Shown here: piece by piece, positions 55,162 to 63,644 of the stretch
Numbering within the stretch: the stretch's first letter is position 1
Layout of the letters: every line of letters starts with the position of its first letter
NCBI GenBank assembly: GCA_963742865.1
Contig: CAVUNW010000071.1
Span: 1 to 64,000, forward strand
Length of the DNA: 64,000 nt
Direction: 5' to 3'
From: Bog-532 sp963742865
Lineage (GTDB): Bacteria; Actinomycetota; Actinomycetes; Streptosporangiales; Streptosporangiaceae
The notes under the pieces: generated by a model
Database searches by the model: none
Seen by the model: the letters and a program-made list of their open reading frames with translations, nothing else
What the model was told of the DNA's origin: nothing
Translations under genes and position numbers: made by a program

Positions 55162-56006
55162 TGACCGGCTGGCGGATCGGGATCGTGCACACCACGCGGG
55201 TCAGCTATAGCGGCGAGGCGCGTGCCTCCTACAACGAGTGCCGGATGACCCCGCCGAACATGGCCCGGCAGACCGTGCTCGCCACCACCGTCCGCACCGG
55301 GTCGAACGCGCCGATCTGGACCTACCGCGACTACTGGGGCACGACCGTCAGCTCCTTCGACATCCAGGAGCCGCACCACGAGCTGCTCGTGCAGGCCAGC
55401 GCGACCGTGCAGACCAGCGCCCCGGAGCCGCCCGGGCCGGCGCTGCCGTGGACCGACCTGCGCGAGCAGGCGGCCGGCAGTTACGTGCTGGAGTTCCTGG
55501 CCGAGACCGCGCGCACCACGATCAAGCCCGCGGTCGCCGCCGAGGTCAGCGAGCAGGTCGCCGGCGCCGAACCGGACCAGGCCGCGCGGGAGATCGTCAA
55601 GCTGGTCAACAGCCGGGTGGCCTACAAGCCCGGCTCGACCGGGGTGCAGACCAGTGCGCAGGAGGCCTGGGACGCCCGGTCCGGCGTGTGCCAGGACATG
55701 GCGCACATCAGCGTGGCCCTGCTGCGGGCCGCGGGGATCCCGGCCCGGTACGTCTCCGGGTACCTGCACCCCGACCCCCAGGCGGAGCCGGGGCACGCGG
55801 TCGCCGGGCAGAGTCACGCCTGGGCCGAATACTGGACCGGCGAGTGGGTCCCGTGCGACCCGACCAGCCTGGCGACGGTCGGCGAACGGCACGTGGTGCT
55901 CGGCCGCGGGCGTGACTACGCCGACGTGTCCCCGCTCAGCGGGATCTACAGCGGCGCGCCCAGCGTCGCCATGGAGGTGACCGTGGAGGTCACCCGCCTG
56001 GCCTGA
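55161..56006 (+). CDS. Transglutaminase-like cysteine protease
   Basis: 281 residues. N-terminal beta domain (WRIGIVHTTRVSYSGEARAS) and transglutaminase core with the triad Cys in WDARSGVCQDMAHISVALLR, His in GQSHAWAEYWTGEWVPCD and Asp in PCDPTSLATV. Strong AGGAGGGG precedes the ATG. Third member of the trio; predicted to be a cytosolic peptidase or cross-linking enzyme. Confidence 0.92.
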   Translation: MTGWRIGIVHTTRVSYSGEARASYNECRMTPPNMARQTVLATTVRTGSNAPIWTYRDYWGTTVSSFDIQEPHHELLVQASATVQTSAPEPPGPALPWTDLREQAAGSYVLEFLAETARTTIKPAVAAEVSEQVAGAEPDQAAREIVKLVNSRVAYKPGSTGVQTSAQEAWDARSGVCQDMAHISVALLRAAGIPARYVSGYLHPDPQAEPGHAVAGQSHAWAEYWTGEWVPCDPTSLATVGERHVVLGRGRDYADVSPLSGIYSGAPSVAMEVTVEVTRLA

Positions 56007-56024
56007 CGCCTCCGGCGGGCGCGG

Positions 56025-56675
56025 TCAGGAACTCGCGCTCGTCCCGGCGAACGCCGCCTGGCTGGGGCGCGGGATGCCGATCGCCACCCCGAGCCGCCGC
56101 CACACCACGTTCGACGTCGTGATCTTGCGCGCCGTGCCCAGGCCATGCACCAGCTCACAGCCGGCCGCGTTCAGCGTGACCGGGGCAAACTGGCGCGAGC
56201 CGGCCGCGAAGGTCAGCTTGTAGGTGATGCCGAAGTCCGCCGGGCAGGCGATCACCGTGTGCGACACGGGCTGCAGCGCGCACAGGCTCTGCGCGACCGA
56301 CTGCGCCTGGGCCGCGCTGCGGACCTTCTCCGTGGCGGGGAAGCTGAACCGGGGGTGGTTACCCGGCAGGGCGTTCGTCCGCTGCACGGTCAGGCTGTCG
56401 ACCTGCGCCGCCGCCCCGCATAGTACCGAACCGCTGGCGGCCACGTTCCCGCTGCTCCCTGCTGAATTGGACGGGGCCGAATTGGACGGGGTCGGACTGG
56501 GCGAGGCTGAGCCGGGCGAGGCGGTATGGCCGGCGGCGGGAGCCGAACCGCTCCCGCAGGCCGCGACCGCGGCGACGGCGGCCGCGGCCATCGCCGCGGC
56601 GGGGACGGTGCGGCGGGCCAGGCGCGCTACCGGCCGCCTGCCCTCGGGTGACGTGCGCTTGCGCGGCACGAGCAT
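56025..56675 (-). CDS. Secreted lipoprotein, unknown function
   Basis: 216 residues. A basic leader, an alanine-rich hydrophobic stretch and the lipobox A-V-A-A-C (Cys 40) indicate lipid attachment. A serine/proline-rich linker (SASPSPTPSNSAPSNSAG) leads to a globular part with four cysteines (VLCGAAAQ, SLCALQP, VIACPADFG, AGCELVHGLG). The pattern resembles secreted lipoproteins common in actinobacteria; no enzyme motif is seen. It converges with the transglutaminase gene with an 18-bp gap. Confidence 0.75.
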   Translation of the reverse strand: MLVPRKRTSPEGRRPVARLARRTVPAAAMAAAAVAAVAACGSGSAPAAGHTASPGSASPSPTPSNSAPSNSAGSSGNVAASGSVLCGAAAQVDSLTVQRTNALPGNHPRFSFPATEKVRSAAQAQSVAQSLCALQPVSHTVIACPADFGITYKLTFAAGSRQFAPVTLNAAGCELVHGLGTARKITTSNVVWRRLGVAIGIPRPSQAAFAGTSASS

Positions 56676-56862
56676 CTGTCATCTCCGTTTCCCGGCCATG
56701 GGCACTTACGGAAGTGCCCTCCTAACTGACCGTGCTGGGAATTGGACGCCGCTCCCCCGCCCGCGGTTCCACCGGACCGCCGATGGCACCGCCCATAAAC
56801 CCCTTAACTTAACGGACATGGGCAAATGCCTGCCCCGGTGCGGTGGCTTACCGTGACCGGGC

Positions 56863-57357
56863 TCAGGTCTCGGTGTCGAGGAGGCTGCCGAGGATACGGG
56901 CCAGCGCTTCGAGGTCGGCGGCGGGAAGCTCCCGGACCGGACGTGGCGGGTCGTTCAGGATCTGTTCGGCCAATTGGGCCTGCCCGGCGCCATCGGGGGT
57001 GATCGCGACGATCTTCGAGCGCCGGTCACCGGCGCGGACGGTCCGGGTCACCATTCCCCGGCGCTCCAGGTCGTCGACCACCACCGTGGTGTACGGCGGG
57101 TCGGTGCCCAGCGCCACGGCCAGCTCGCGCATCGGCATCGGGCCGTCCACGATCCGGCGCAGCGCCTTGGCGCGGATAAAGCTCATGCCCAGCGCGTCGC
57201 ACACCTTCTTGCGGCGGTCGTAGCGGTCGAGCACCAGGGCCCGCATGGCCTGCCAGGCCTGCGCCGCCGGGTCGGCGGCCGTACCGCCGATGGCCTCGCC
57301 GGGCGGTGCGGCCGCATAATCGGGCGGCGCGGCGGCGGAAGACGGGGAAACGGTCAT
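56863..57357 (-). CDS. MarR-family transcriptional regulator
   Basis: 164 residues. Winged helix: ALGMSFIRAKALRRIVDGPM, PMRELAVALGTDPPYTTVVV, DDLERRGMVTRTVRAGDRRS and KIVAITPDGAG. It begins inside the end of the MFS gene (ATGA) and is probably co-expressed with it from the promoter at about 58860. The usual role is ligand-relieved repression of that promoter. Confidence 0.92.
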   Translation of the reverse strand: MTVSPSSAAAPPDYAAAPPGEAIGGTAADPAAQAWQAMRALVLDRYDRRKKVCDALGMSFIRAKALRRIVDGPMPMRELAVALGTDPPYTTVVVDDLERRGMVTRTVRAGDRRSKIVAITPDGAGQAQLAEQILNDPPRPVRELPAADLEALARILGSLLDTET

Positions 57358-58772
57358 GGCACGCTCACCGGTGCCCTTTCGTCGGCGGGCGACAGCAGGT
57401 CGGCGGTCCGGGCCGCCGTCCGCTGCGCCCAGGAGCCGGTCGTCACAAGCGCGAGGATAAGCGTCACCGCGCCGCAGGCGGCCACGATCCACCATCCGGG
57501 GCGGCTGGCGGCGATGAATCCGGCGGGCATCCCGCCGCGCAGGCCTGCGCTCAGGATCGAGCCCATCACCGCCACGCCCAGGGACTGGCCGACCTGCCGG
57601 CTCGCGGACGCGACGCCGGCCGCGACCCCGGCCTGCTGGCGGGGCATGCCGGACACCGCGGAGTTGGTGATGGGCGCGTTGACCAGGCCGAGGCCAAAGC
57701 CGAAGATCACGTAGCTGGGGAACAGGAAGCCGATGCCGGACGCGGCGGTGAGCCTGGTCAGCAAGAGGCCGCTGACGATCAGCGCGATGCCGGAGGCGAC
57801 CATCGGCACCCGGTTCCCGCGGCGGGCCACGATGCGCCCGGACAGCGGCGCGCCCACGGCCATCGCCAGCGCCATCGGCAGCAGGTAAAGGCCGGCCACC
57901 AGGGCGCGGAAACCGCGGACATCCTGCAGGTAGAGGGTATTGAGGAACAGGAACCCGCCCAGCGCGGCGGTAATGGTCACGGCGGTGATCGTCGCGCCGG
58001 CGAACGGCACGCTGCGGAAGAACCGCGGATCGAGCAGCGGGTCCTCGCGGCGCGACTCGTATCGCAGGAAGATCACCAGCGCGGTAGCCGCGAGGGCGAA
58101 GAAGGCGATGATGATGGCCGAGTCCCAGCCCGCCGCCGGGCCCTCGATGATCGCGTAGGTCAGCGAGGCGAGCAGGACGATGAGCAGCACCTGGCCAACC
58201 GGGTCGGGCCGGCGGGCCCGCTCGGCCTTCGACTCCGGCACGAACAGGGCCGCCAGCACGATCGCGGCGATGCCGACCGGGATGTTGACCCAGAAGATGC
58301 CGCGCCAGCCGACCGAATCCACCAGCGCGCCGCCCACCACCGGCCCGAGCGCCATGCTCAGCCCGAACACGCCGCCCCAGACGCCGATCGCCCGGGCCCG
58401 CTCACCGCGGTCGGTGAACGTGTTGGTGATGATCGACATCGCGACCGGATTGAGCATGGACCCGCCCACGGCCTGGATCATCCGGAAGACGATCAGCCAG
58501 CCCAGACCGGGTGCCAGGCTGCACAGCAGCGAGCCGGCGGTGAACACGCCCAGGCCGGCCTGGAAGGTCCGGCGGCGCCCAACGCGGTCCGCGGTCGCCC
58601 CGGAGAACATCAGCAGGCTGGCCAGCACCAGCGTGTAGGCGTCGATGATCCACTGCAGGCCGGACACCGACGAGTGCAGCTCGCGGCCGATCGACGGCAG
58701 CGCGACGTTCACGATCGTGCTGTCGAGGCCCACGATGAACAGGCTCAGGCAGCAGATGGCCAGAACGAGCAT
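57354..58772 (-). CDS. DHA2-family MFS multidrug exporter
   Basis: 472 residues, 14 membrane segments. Key blocks: LFIVGLDSTIVNVALPSIGR (motif D1), LMFSGATADRVGRRRTFQAG (motif A), FRMIQAVGGSMLNPVAMSII, GVFGLSMALGPVVGGALVDS (motif C, exporter type) and WRGIFWVNIPVGIAAIVLAA. Likely an EmrB/QacA-like proton antiporter for lipophilic compounds, controlled by the co-transcribed MarR protein. Confidence 0.94.
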   Translation of the reverse strand: MLVLAICCLSLFIVGLDSTIVNVALPSIGRELHSSVSGLQWIIDAYTLVLASLLMFSGATADRVGRRRTFQAGLGVFTAGSLLCSLAPGLGWLIVFRMIQAVGGSMLNPVAMSIITNTFTDRGERARAIGVWGGVFGLSMALGPVVGGALVDSVGWRGIFWVNIPVGIAAIVLAALFVPESKAERARRPDPVGQVLLIVLLASLTYAIIEGPAAGWDSAIIIAFFALAATALVIFLRYESRREDPLLDPRFFRSVPFAGATITAVTITAALGGFLFLNTLYLQDVRGFRALVAGLYLLPMALAMAVGAPLSGRIVARRGNRVPMVASGIALIVSGLLLTRLTAASGIGFLFPSYVIFGFGLGLVNAPITNSAVSGMPRQQAGVAAGVASASRQVGQSLGVAVMGSILSAGLRGGMPAGFIAASRPGWWIVAACGAVTLILALVTTGSWAQRTAARTADLLSPADERAPVSVP

Positions 58773-59165
58773 CCGGCGCTGGCGGCTGAGTCCGGGCAGG
58801 ACGGTTCACCTCGGTTCCCGGCTCCCCCGGGCGGGCTCCCGGCCGCGGGGAATTTGTATAAGTACAACGATTATGAGTCTACAACTATGTGACCATGGCG
58901 GCCTGGCCGGGAATGGGCGGCTATGGAGACGTTCGTCACGAATTGGCCGCGTCTGCCCGTCCTGGGTGCGCCGAATCGGCCGCCGGGAAGACCGTCGGAG
59001 GCGTCTTGACGGGGCGCTCGTTCTGGCCCGGATCGGGCCCGGCATCCCCGTTTGCCTGCGACGAGACACACCGAAGGTCTAGATTTATGCCACCTGTACA
59101 GGCGCCCGGGGGCTCCGTCACCGCGGAGCGGCGGGACCGCGGGCCTTAGGTGCCGTGGGGGGACG
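58773..59165. other. Intergenic region with divergent promoters
   Basis: About 390 bp between the start of the MFS gene and the hypothetical gene on the other strand. Apart from the MFS promoter/operator at 58854-58884 no gene is supported; the short frames present are arginine-rich and lack ribosome sites. Confidence 0.6.
58854..58884 (-). promoter_or_regulatory. Promoter and MarR-type operator of the MFS-marR operon
   Basis: TTGTA-TAAG-TACAA (58854-58867) is a 5-bp inverted repeat and TACAAC recurs at 58880. On the minus strand TTGTAG (complement of 58879-58884) and TATACA (complement of 58855-58860) make a -35/-10 pair 18 bp apart. The inverted repeat covers the -10, as in many MarR operators. 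Confidence 0.6.
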
Positions 59166-60014
59166 ATGAGCCGGAGGCTACTTCAGCTGGTCATGCCGGT
59201 GTTCCCGGACCGGCGCATGTTCCGCCTCCACGACGCGGCCGTCGACCCGAATGCCCCCGGCTCCCCGCTTCCCCCCGTCGGGTCCCTGATCAGCGTCAAC
59301 CGCGAGCAGTTGTGGGTCGGGAGCCTGCAGGAGCAGCTCGACGTCCGCCTGGTCATCGAGGAGTGGGACGGAGCGCCCCCGCCCTTTGGCGACACCTGGC
59401 AGGAGGAAGCAAAATGCCGCCTCTACCTGCGCGGCTACCTCAGCATCGACGAGGGCTCGGCCGGTAAGGCCATTCACGGGCTGCGGCTGGCCAGCGGCGT
59501 GGGCAACTATGCGGTCCGGGTCTACGCGAGCAACCGCGAGGAAGCGGCCCGCCGCTACGCGGAGCTCTACGACGCCTACCGCAACCCGCTCGCTGATGAG
59601 TTCCAGCAGGCCAAGAAGCAGCTGGAAGGACTCGAGCGGTATCTGATCCAGCTCTGGCGCGAGTACTTAGCAGTCCCGGCTAAGGACCTGGTGATCAGGG
59701 GCTCTGGCCTGCGGTCGAGGCGGGCTGAGCGGTGGTCCCGGAAGAGCCGCGCGCAGCCGCCGATGGCGGGCGGGACGAGGCGCTCTGCCTCACCGCGGCG
59801 CCCGAGGTGGCCCGGGCGGCCGCGCTCTTGGCCGGCGCCGACGCGGATGTGCTCGCGGACTTGGCCGTGTTCCTGTCGGTTGTGTTCCTGGCCGGCTTCG
59901 CGCCGGGGCCGACACCGATCTTGGGCTGGCCGGTGCCCGTACTGGAGACCGTCGTTACCGGATGGCCAGGTGTGCGCGAACCGGACCGAAAGGGAAAGGT
60001 CGCGTAGACCATGA
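59166..60014 (+). CDS. Hypothetical protein with doubtful C-terminal half
   Basis: The first 165 residues look like a genuine cytosolic protein (MSRRLLQLVMPVFPDRRMFR, SLISVNREQLWVGSLQEQLD, ASGVGNYAVRVYASNREEAA, QQAKKQLEGLERYLIQLWRE) with a helical end. After about position 59690 the sequence becomes Arg/Pro/Trp-rich and is the antisense of the DUF3040 gene (59695-60201), so the true stop is probably lost to a small indel near 59660, where another frame has TAG. No family is recognised. Confidence 0.5.
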   Translation: MSRRLLQLVMPVFPDRRMFRLHDAAVDPNAPGSPLPPVGSLISVNREQLWVGSLQEQLDVRLVIEEWDGAPPPFGDTWQEEAKCRLYLRGYLSIDEGSAGKAIHGLRLASGVGNYAVRVYASNREEAARRYAELYDAYRNPLADEFQQAKKQLEGLERYLIQLWREYLAVPAKDLVIRGSGLRSRRAERWSRKSRAQPPMAGGTRRSASPRRPRWPGRPRSWPAPTRMCSRTWPCSCRLCSWPASRRGRHRSWAGRCPYWRPSLPDGQVCANRTERERSRRP

Positions 60015-60201
60015 GAGAGACCATCGCGACGACGGCGACGGTGAGCAGGGAACCGATGACGCGCGCTCGCACGGAGCGGAAGATTCTGACCCGGCTCGGC
60101 CGGCGGAATGCCGACAGCCCGGCCGCCAGCGCGGGATCTTCCGCGGCGAGCCGCTGCTCGATTTCAGCGAGCATACGCTGCTCGTCCATAGACAGCGCCA
60201 T
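59695..60201 (-). CDS. DUF3040 membrane protein
   Basis: 168 residues. ALSMDEQRMLAEIEQRLAAE, DPALAAGLSAF is the DUF3040 signature, followed by a hydrophobic helix (VIGSLLTVAVVAMVSLMVYA) and a long serine/alanine-rich tail (GTGQPKIGVGPGAKPARNT), longer than usual for the family, which normally ends near 100-130 residues. Function unknown; common in actinobacteria. Confidence 0.82.
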   Translation of the reverse strand: MALSMDEQRMLAEIEQRLAAEDPALAAGLSAFRRPSRVRIFRSVRARVIGSLLTVAVVAMVSLMVYATFPFRSGSRTPGHPVTTVSSTGTGQPKIGVGPGAKPARNTTDRNTAKSASTSASAPAKSAAARATSGAAVRQSASSRPPSAAARGSSGTTAQPASTAGQSP

Positions 60202-60319
60202 AGCGCCACCTCCGCGTCGCGCGCTGGTGGATACCTTCTAACTATCCCCCAGGACAAGGTCTTTATCCAATTGTTCCGGCTTTGTAGTCAGTCGTTTTCC
60301 GGATCGCCGGCGTGGCCGT

Positions 60320-60709
60320 TCACGGCCGGACGAGTGTGTCGAACAGATGAGTGAGTTCCGCGTCCGGATCGGCGGTGAGGCCGCTGTGCACCGGGCCCGG
60401 CTGGACCACCGTGCTGCGCGGCGCGGTGAGCCAGCGGAACCGCTCCCCCAGCGGCCGTCCGGCCAGCGGCCCCTCGCTGCAGGCCTTGTCGAACGCGCGC
60501 AGGGCGCCGCGCACCGCCTCCAGGTCCACCCGCGGGTCGAGCGCGAGCAGCCGCCCGGTGTCCAGGCTGATCCGCGCGCACAGGTAACGGTAGGCGTGGG
60601 AGTACACGATGACGCCCACGTTGATCGCCTCGCCCCGCTCCACCCGGGGGACGACCCGGATAAGGGCGTACTCGAAGACCTCGGTCCCGGGCCGCTGCGC
60701 CGCGGTCAT
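60320..60709 (-). CDS. DUF3037 protein
   Basis: 129 residues: VFEYALIRVVPRVERGEAIN, VGVIVYSHAYRYLCARISL and ALRAFDKACSEGPLAGRPLG are DUF3037 landmarks. It overlaps the HipA-like kinase gene by four bases (ATGA). The pair HipA-like kinase/DUF3037 is widespread and may be a toxin-antitoxin-like or phosphorylation module, but no activity is established here. Confidence 0.88.
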   Translation of the reverse strand: MTAAQRPGTEVFEYALIRVVPRVERGEAINVGVIVYSHAYRYLCARISLDTGRLLALDPRVDLEAVRGALRAFDKACSEGPLAGRPLGERFRWLTAPRSTVVQPGPVHSGLTADPDAELTHLFDTLVRP

Positions 60710-61425
60710 GCGCGGATCACCCCCGGGACCAGCGGCGCCCGCGCCAGCAGGTGTGACACGTACGCGGGCGGTCCCTGCTCGCCGAACCAGCCGGGCGGTA
60801 CCAGTGCGGTCACCTCATCCAGCAGTGATTCGGTCACCAGCGGGACCAGGGCCTCGTGCGCCTCGGCCAGCCGGGTGGCGCGGTCCCGCAGCACGTAATC
60901 CGCCGCATCGAACGGCCGGGCCGGATTGGCCGCCGGCCAGTTGTGGTGGAAATACAGGGCGGCGCCGTGGTCGATGAGCCAGATGTCGCCGTGCCAGACC
61001 AGCAGGTTGGGGTTGCGCCAGGTGCGGTCCGGGTTCTGCACGAGCGCATCGAACCACAGCAGCTGGCTGGCGAACCATTCGCCGGCGGTCCAGCCCAGCG
61101 GATCGAAGCCGGCCGAGCCGGGCAGGAAGTCGACGCCGAGGTTCAGCCCGTTGCTCGCCTTCAGCAGGTCCTGGATCTCGGGGTCGGGCTCACTGCCCGG
61201 GATCCGGGGATCGAGCTCGGCCAGCACCAGCTCGGGGACCCGCAGCCCGAGCCTGCGGGCCAGCTCGCCGGCGATGATCTCCGCGACCAGGGCCAGCGGG
61301 CCCTGCCCGGCGCCGCGGAACTTCATGACGTAGGTGCCGAGGTTGTCCGCCTCCACGAGGGCCGGCAGCGAGCCGCCCTCGCGGAGCGGGGTGACGTACC
61401 GGGTCACCGTCACGAGGTCTAGCAC
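60706..61425 (-). CDS. HipA-family kinase-like protein
   Basis: 239 residues from the GTG at 61425. DLVTVTRYVTPLREGGSLPA, VMKFRGAGQGPLALVAEIIA, NRTWRNPNLLVWHGDIWLID and HGAALYFHHNW follow the HipA C-terminal kinase fold; the D of LIDHGAA is the metal Asp, and the Lys of VMKFRG probably contacts ATP. Classical HipA has an N-terminal subdomain and HipB partner, both absent here. Earlier starts at 61470 and 61521 are possible. It diverges from the radical SAM gene. Confidence 0.82.
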   Translation of the reverse strand: MLDLVTVTRYVTPLREGGSLPALVEADNLGTYVMKFRGAGQGPLALVAEIIAGELARRLGLRVPELVLAELDPRIPGSEPDPEIQDLLKASNGLNLGVDFLPGSAGFDPLGWTAGEWFASQLLWFDALVQNPDRTWRNPNLLVWHGDIWLIDHGAALYFHHNWPAANPARPFDAADYVLRDRATRLAEAHEALVPLVTESLLDEVTALVPPGWFGEQGPPAYVSHLLARAPLVPGVIRA

Positions 61426-61502
61426 GCGCGCCAGAGTATCGCCCCGCCCGGCACCATCGACCGGAAGCATCGCCCGGAAGATCCCGCCGATTCGGGCGCC
61501 AT

Positions 61503-61543
61503 GCGAACATATGTTTGCCATCCTCGAATAAGAGTTCTAGGCT
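61503..61543 (+). promoter_or_regulatory. SOS-box-like palindrome overlapping the promoter of the radical SAM gene
   Basis: GCGAACATATGTTTGC (61503-61518) resembles the Gram-positive LexA site C-G-A-A-C-N4-G-T-T-[CT]-G. It overlaps the -35 TTGCCA (61515-61520), which is 17 bp from TAGGCT (61538-61543), six bases before the ATG at 61550. This predicts a leaderless, LexA-repressible transcript. It lies in the 124 bp shared with the divergent HipA-like gene. Confidence 0.6.
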
Positions 61544-61549
61544 CGCGAT

Positions 61550-63644
61550 ATGCGTTGGGATCACCTGCGGCTCGACGAGGCGCCGGACACTAGCCCGGAC
61601 GGCGGCCCGGAGGAGGGCACCGGTCCCGGCCGCGCGCTGTTCGAGCGGGGCGCGATCACGCGCACCTTCGACACGCCGGGCTTCCGCGGCATGACGTTCT
61701 ACGAGATCCAGGCCAAGTCGATCGTCAACCGGGTCCCGGCCACGTCGCGGATGGCGTTCACCTGGACCATCAACCCCTACCGGGGCTGCCAGCATTCATG
61801 TGTTTATTGCCAGCCTGGTGATACGCCGATCCTGATGGCGGACGGCCGCACCAAGCCCCTGGCGGACATCCGCGTCGGCGACGCGATCTACGGCACCGTC
61901 CGCACGGTTTCTACCGGCGGTACGCGATCACGACGGTCCTCGCGCACTGGTCCACGATCAAGCCCGCCTACCGGATCACGCTGGCCGACGGGACCCAGCT
62001 GATCGCCAGCGGCGACCACCGGTTCCTCACCGAGCGGGGCTGGAAGCACGTGACCGGCGCGGAGCAGGGTTCGCTGCGGCGGCCGTTCCTGACCGTCAGC
62101 AACAAGCTGATGGGGACGGGCGGGTTCGCGGAGCCGCCCAAGAACACCGTCGATTACCGGCGTGGCTACCTCTGCGGCATGGTTCGCGGCGATGGTCACC
62201 TGCGCAGCTACCGCTACGCACGGGGGGAAGGTCACGAGTTCCGGCTCGCGCTGGTGGACGCGGAGGCACTGGGCGCGGACCCGCTACTGCCTGGGCACCT
62301 TCGGCATCGTGACGTCGGAGCGCACCTTCGCCGAAGCGCATGGGCAGCGGAAGGCTCTGCGGGCGATCTCCGTGTCCTCATACGGCTCTGTGGAAGCGAT
62401 CCGGCACCTCATCGCCTGGCCTGAGGCGCCTACGCCGGAGTGGCAGAAGGGCTTCCTGGCGGGAATCTTCGACGCTGAGGGCAGCTACAGCCAGGGAGTA
62501 TTCCGGATCCCCAACACCGATCCCGAGATCATCAGCCACACGGCCGCGGCGTTGACCTCCTTTGGCTTCGCTTACGAGGCGGAACGGACCGAGCGACAGA
62601 ACAGCCTTGTCAATCTTCGGCTGCGCGGCGGGCTCAGGGAAGTGCTCCGGTTCTTCCACACGGTCGATCCCGCCATCACCAGGAAGCGCTCGATCGACGG
62701 CGTTGCGCTCAAGAGCGACGCCGAGCTGCAGGTGACCGAGATCAAGCCGCTGGGCATCGAGGTGCCCATGTACGACATCACCACCGGGACGGGTGACTTC
62801 ATCGCCAACGGGGTGGTCAGCCACAACTGCTTCGCCCGCAACACCCACACCTACCTCGACCTGGACGCCGGGCACGACTTCGACTCCAAGGTCGTGGTCA
62901 AGGTCAACGCGCCCGAACTGCTGCGCAAGACGCTGGCGTCCGCCCGCTGGAAGGGCGAGCACATCGCCATGGGCACCAACGTCGACTGCTACCAGCGAGC
63001 CGAGGGCAAGTACCAGCTGATGCGGGGAATCATCTCTGCCCTGCGGGACGCGGCCAATCCGTTCTCGATCCTGACCAAGGGCACCCTGATCCTGCGCGAC
63101 CTGGACCTGCTCACGCAGGCGGCGCGAGGTCACCGACGTGGGCCTGAACGTCTCGGCCGGGTTTATCGACAAAGCGCTCTGGCGATCCCTGGAGCCCGGC
63201 ACGCCGAGCCCGGAGCGGCGGCTGGACGTGTGCGCCACGCTGACCGGCGCCGGGCTGCGCTGCGGCGTGCTCATGGGCCCGGTGGTGCCGTTCCTGTCCG
63301 ACTCGCCCGCCCAGCTGGAGGCGGCCGTCTGCCGGATCGCCGAGGCCGGCGCGGCGCACGTGACCCCGATCGTGCTGCACCTGCGGCCCGGGACGCGGGA
63401 CTGGTACCTGCGCTGGCTGGCCGCGAACCACCCCGGGCTGCTCCCCCGCTACCACGCCATGTACCGGCGCAGCGCGTACGCGCCGAAGGATTACCAGGCG
63501 GAGATCACCGGGCAGGTCCGCGAACTCGCCCGGCGCTACGGCGTCGGGGCCGCGGCGCCGGCGGCGGCCCGTTCGATCGAGGCTCGGCCAGCACCTACTC
63601 CGCGGGAGGAACCCGAGCAGCTCAGCCTGCTGGAGCTGGCTTAG
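61550..63644 (+). pseudogene. Rv2578c-family radical SAM protein with intein, three frameshifts
   Basis: The extein reads MRWDHLRLDEAPDTSPDG, GMTFYEIQAKSIVNRVPATS, GCQHSCVY, then after the intein CFARNTHTYLDLDAGHDFDS. Splicing restores C-x3-C-x2-C for the 4Fe-4S cluster that cleaves SAM. Further blocks are VNAPELLRKTLASARWKGEH, AMGTNVDCYQRAEGKYQLMR and TPIVLHLRPGTRDWYLRWLA. Frames change near 61912 and 62275 (both within the intein) and 63125 (extein). It is related to SplB-like proteins; function is unknown in the family. A LexA-like site precedes the gene. Confidence 0.9.
61808..62827 (+). other. Intein (LAGLIDADG type) at the third cluster cysteine
   Basis: 1020 bp, 340 codons. Starts with Cys (CQPGDTPILMADGRTKPLAD, block A), block B ASGDHRFLTERGWKHV, endonuclease motifs RGYLCGMVRGDGHL and GFLAGIFDAEGSYS (D and E retained), block F/G MYDITTGTGDFIANGVVSHN, with the extein +1 residue Cys. 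All splicing residues (Cys1, block B His, terminal His-Asn, Cys+1) are present. Two compensating frameshifts occur inside. The homing endonuclease motifs look intact otherwise. Confidence 0.9.

Noticed and set aside
57306..58892. 528-codon plus-strand frame opposite the MFS gene
   Set aside because: Antisense shadow; low-complexity composition (Q, R, H rich) and no ribosome site.
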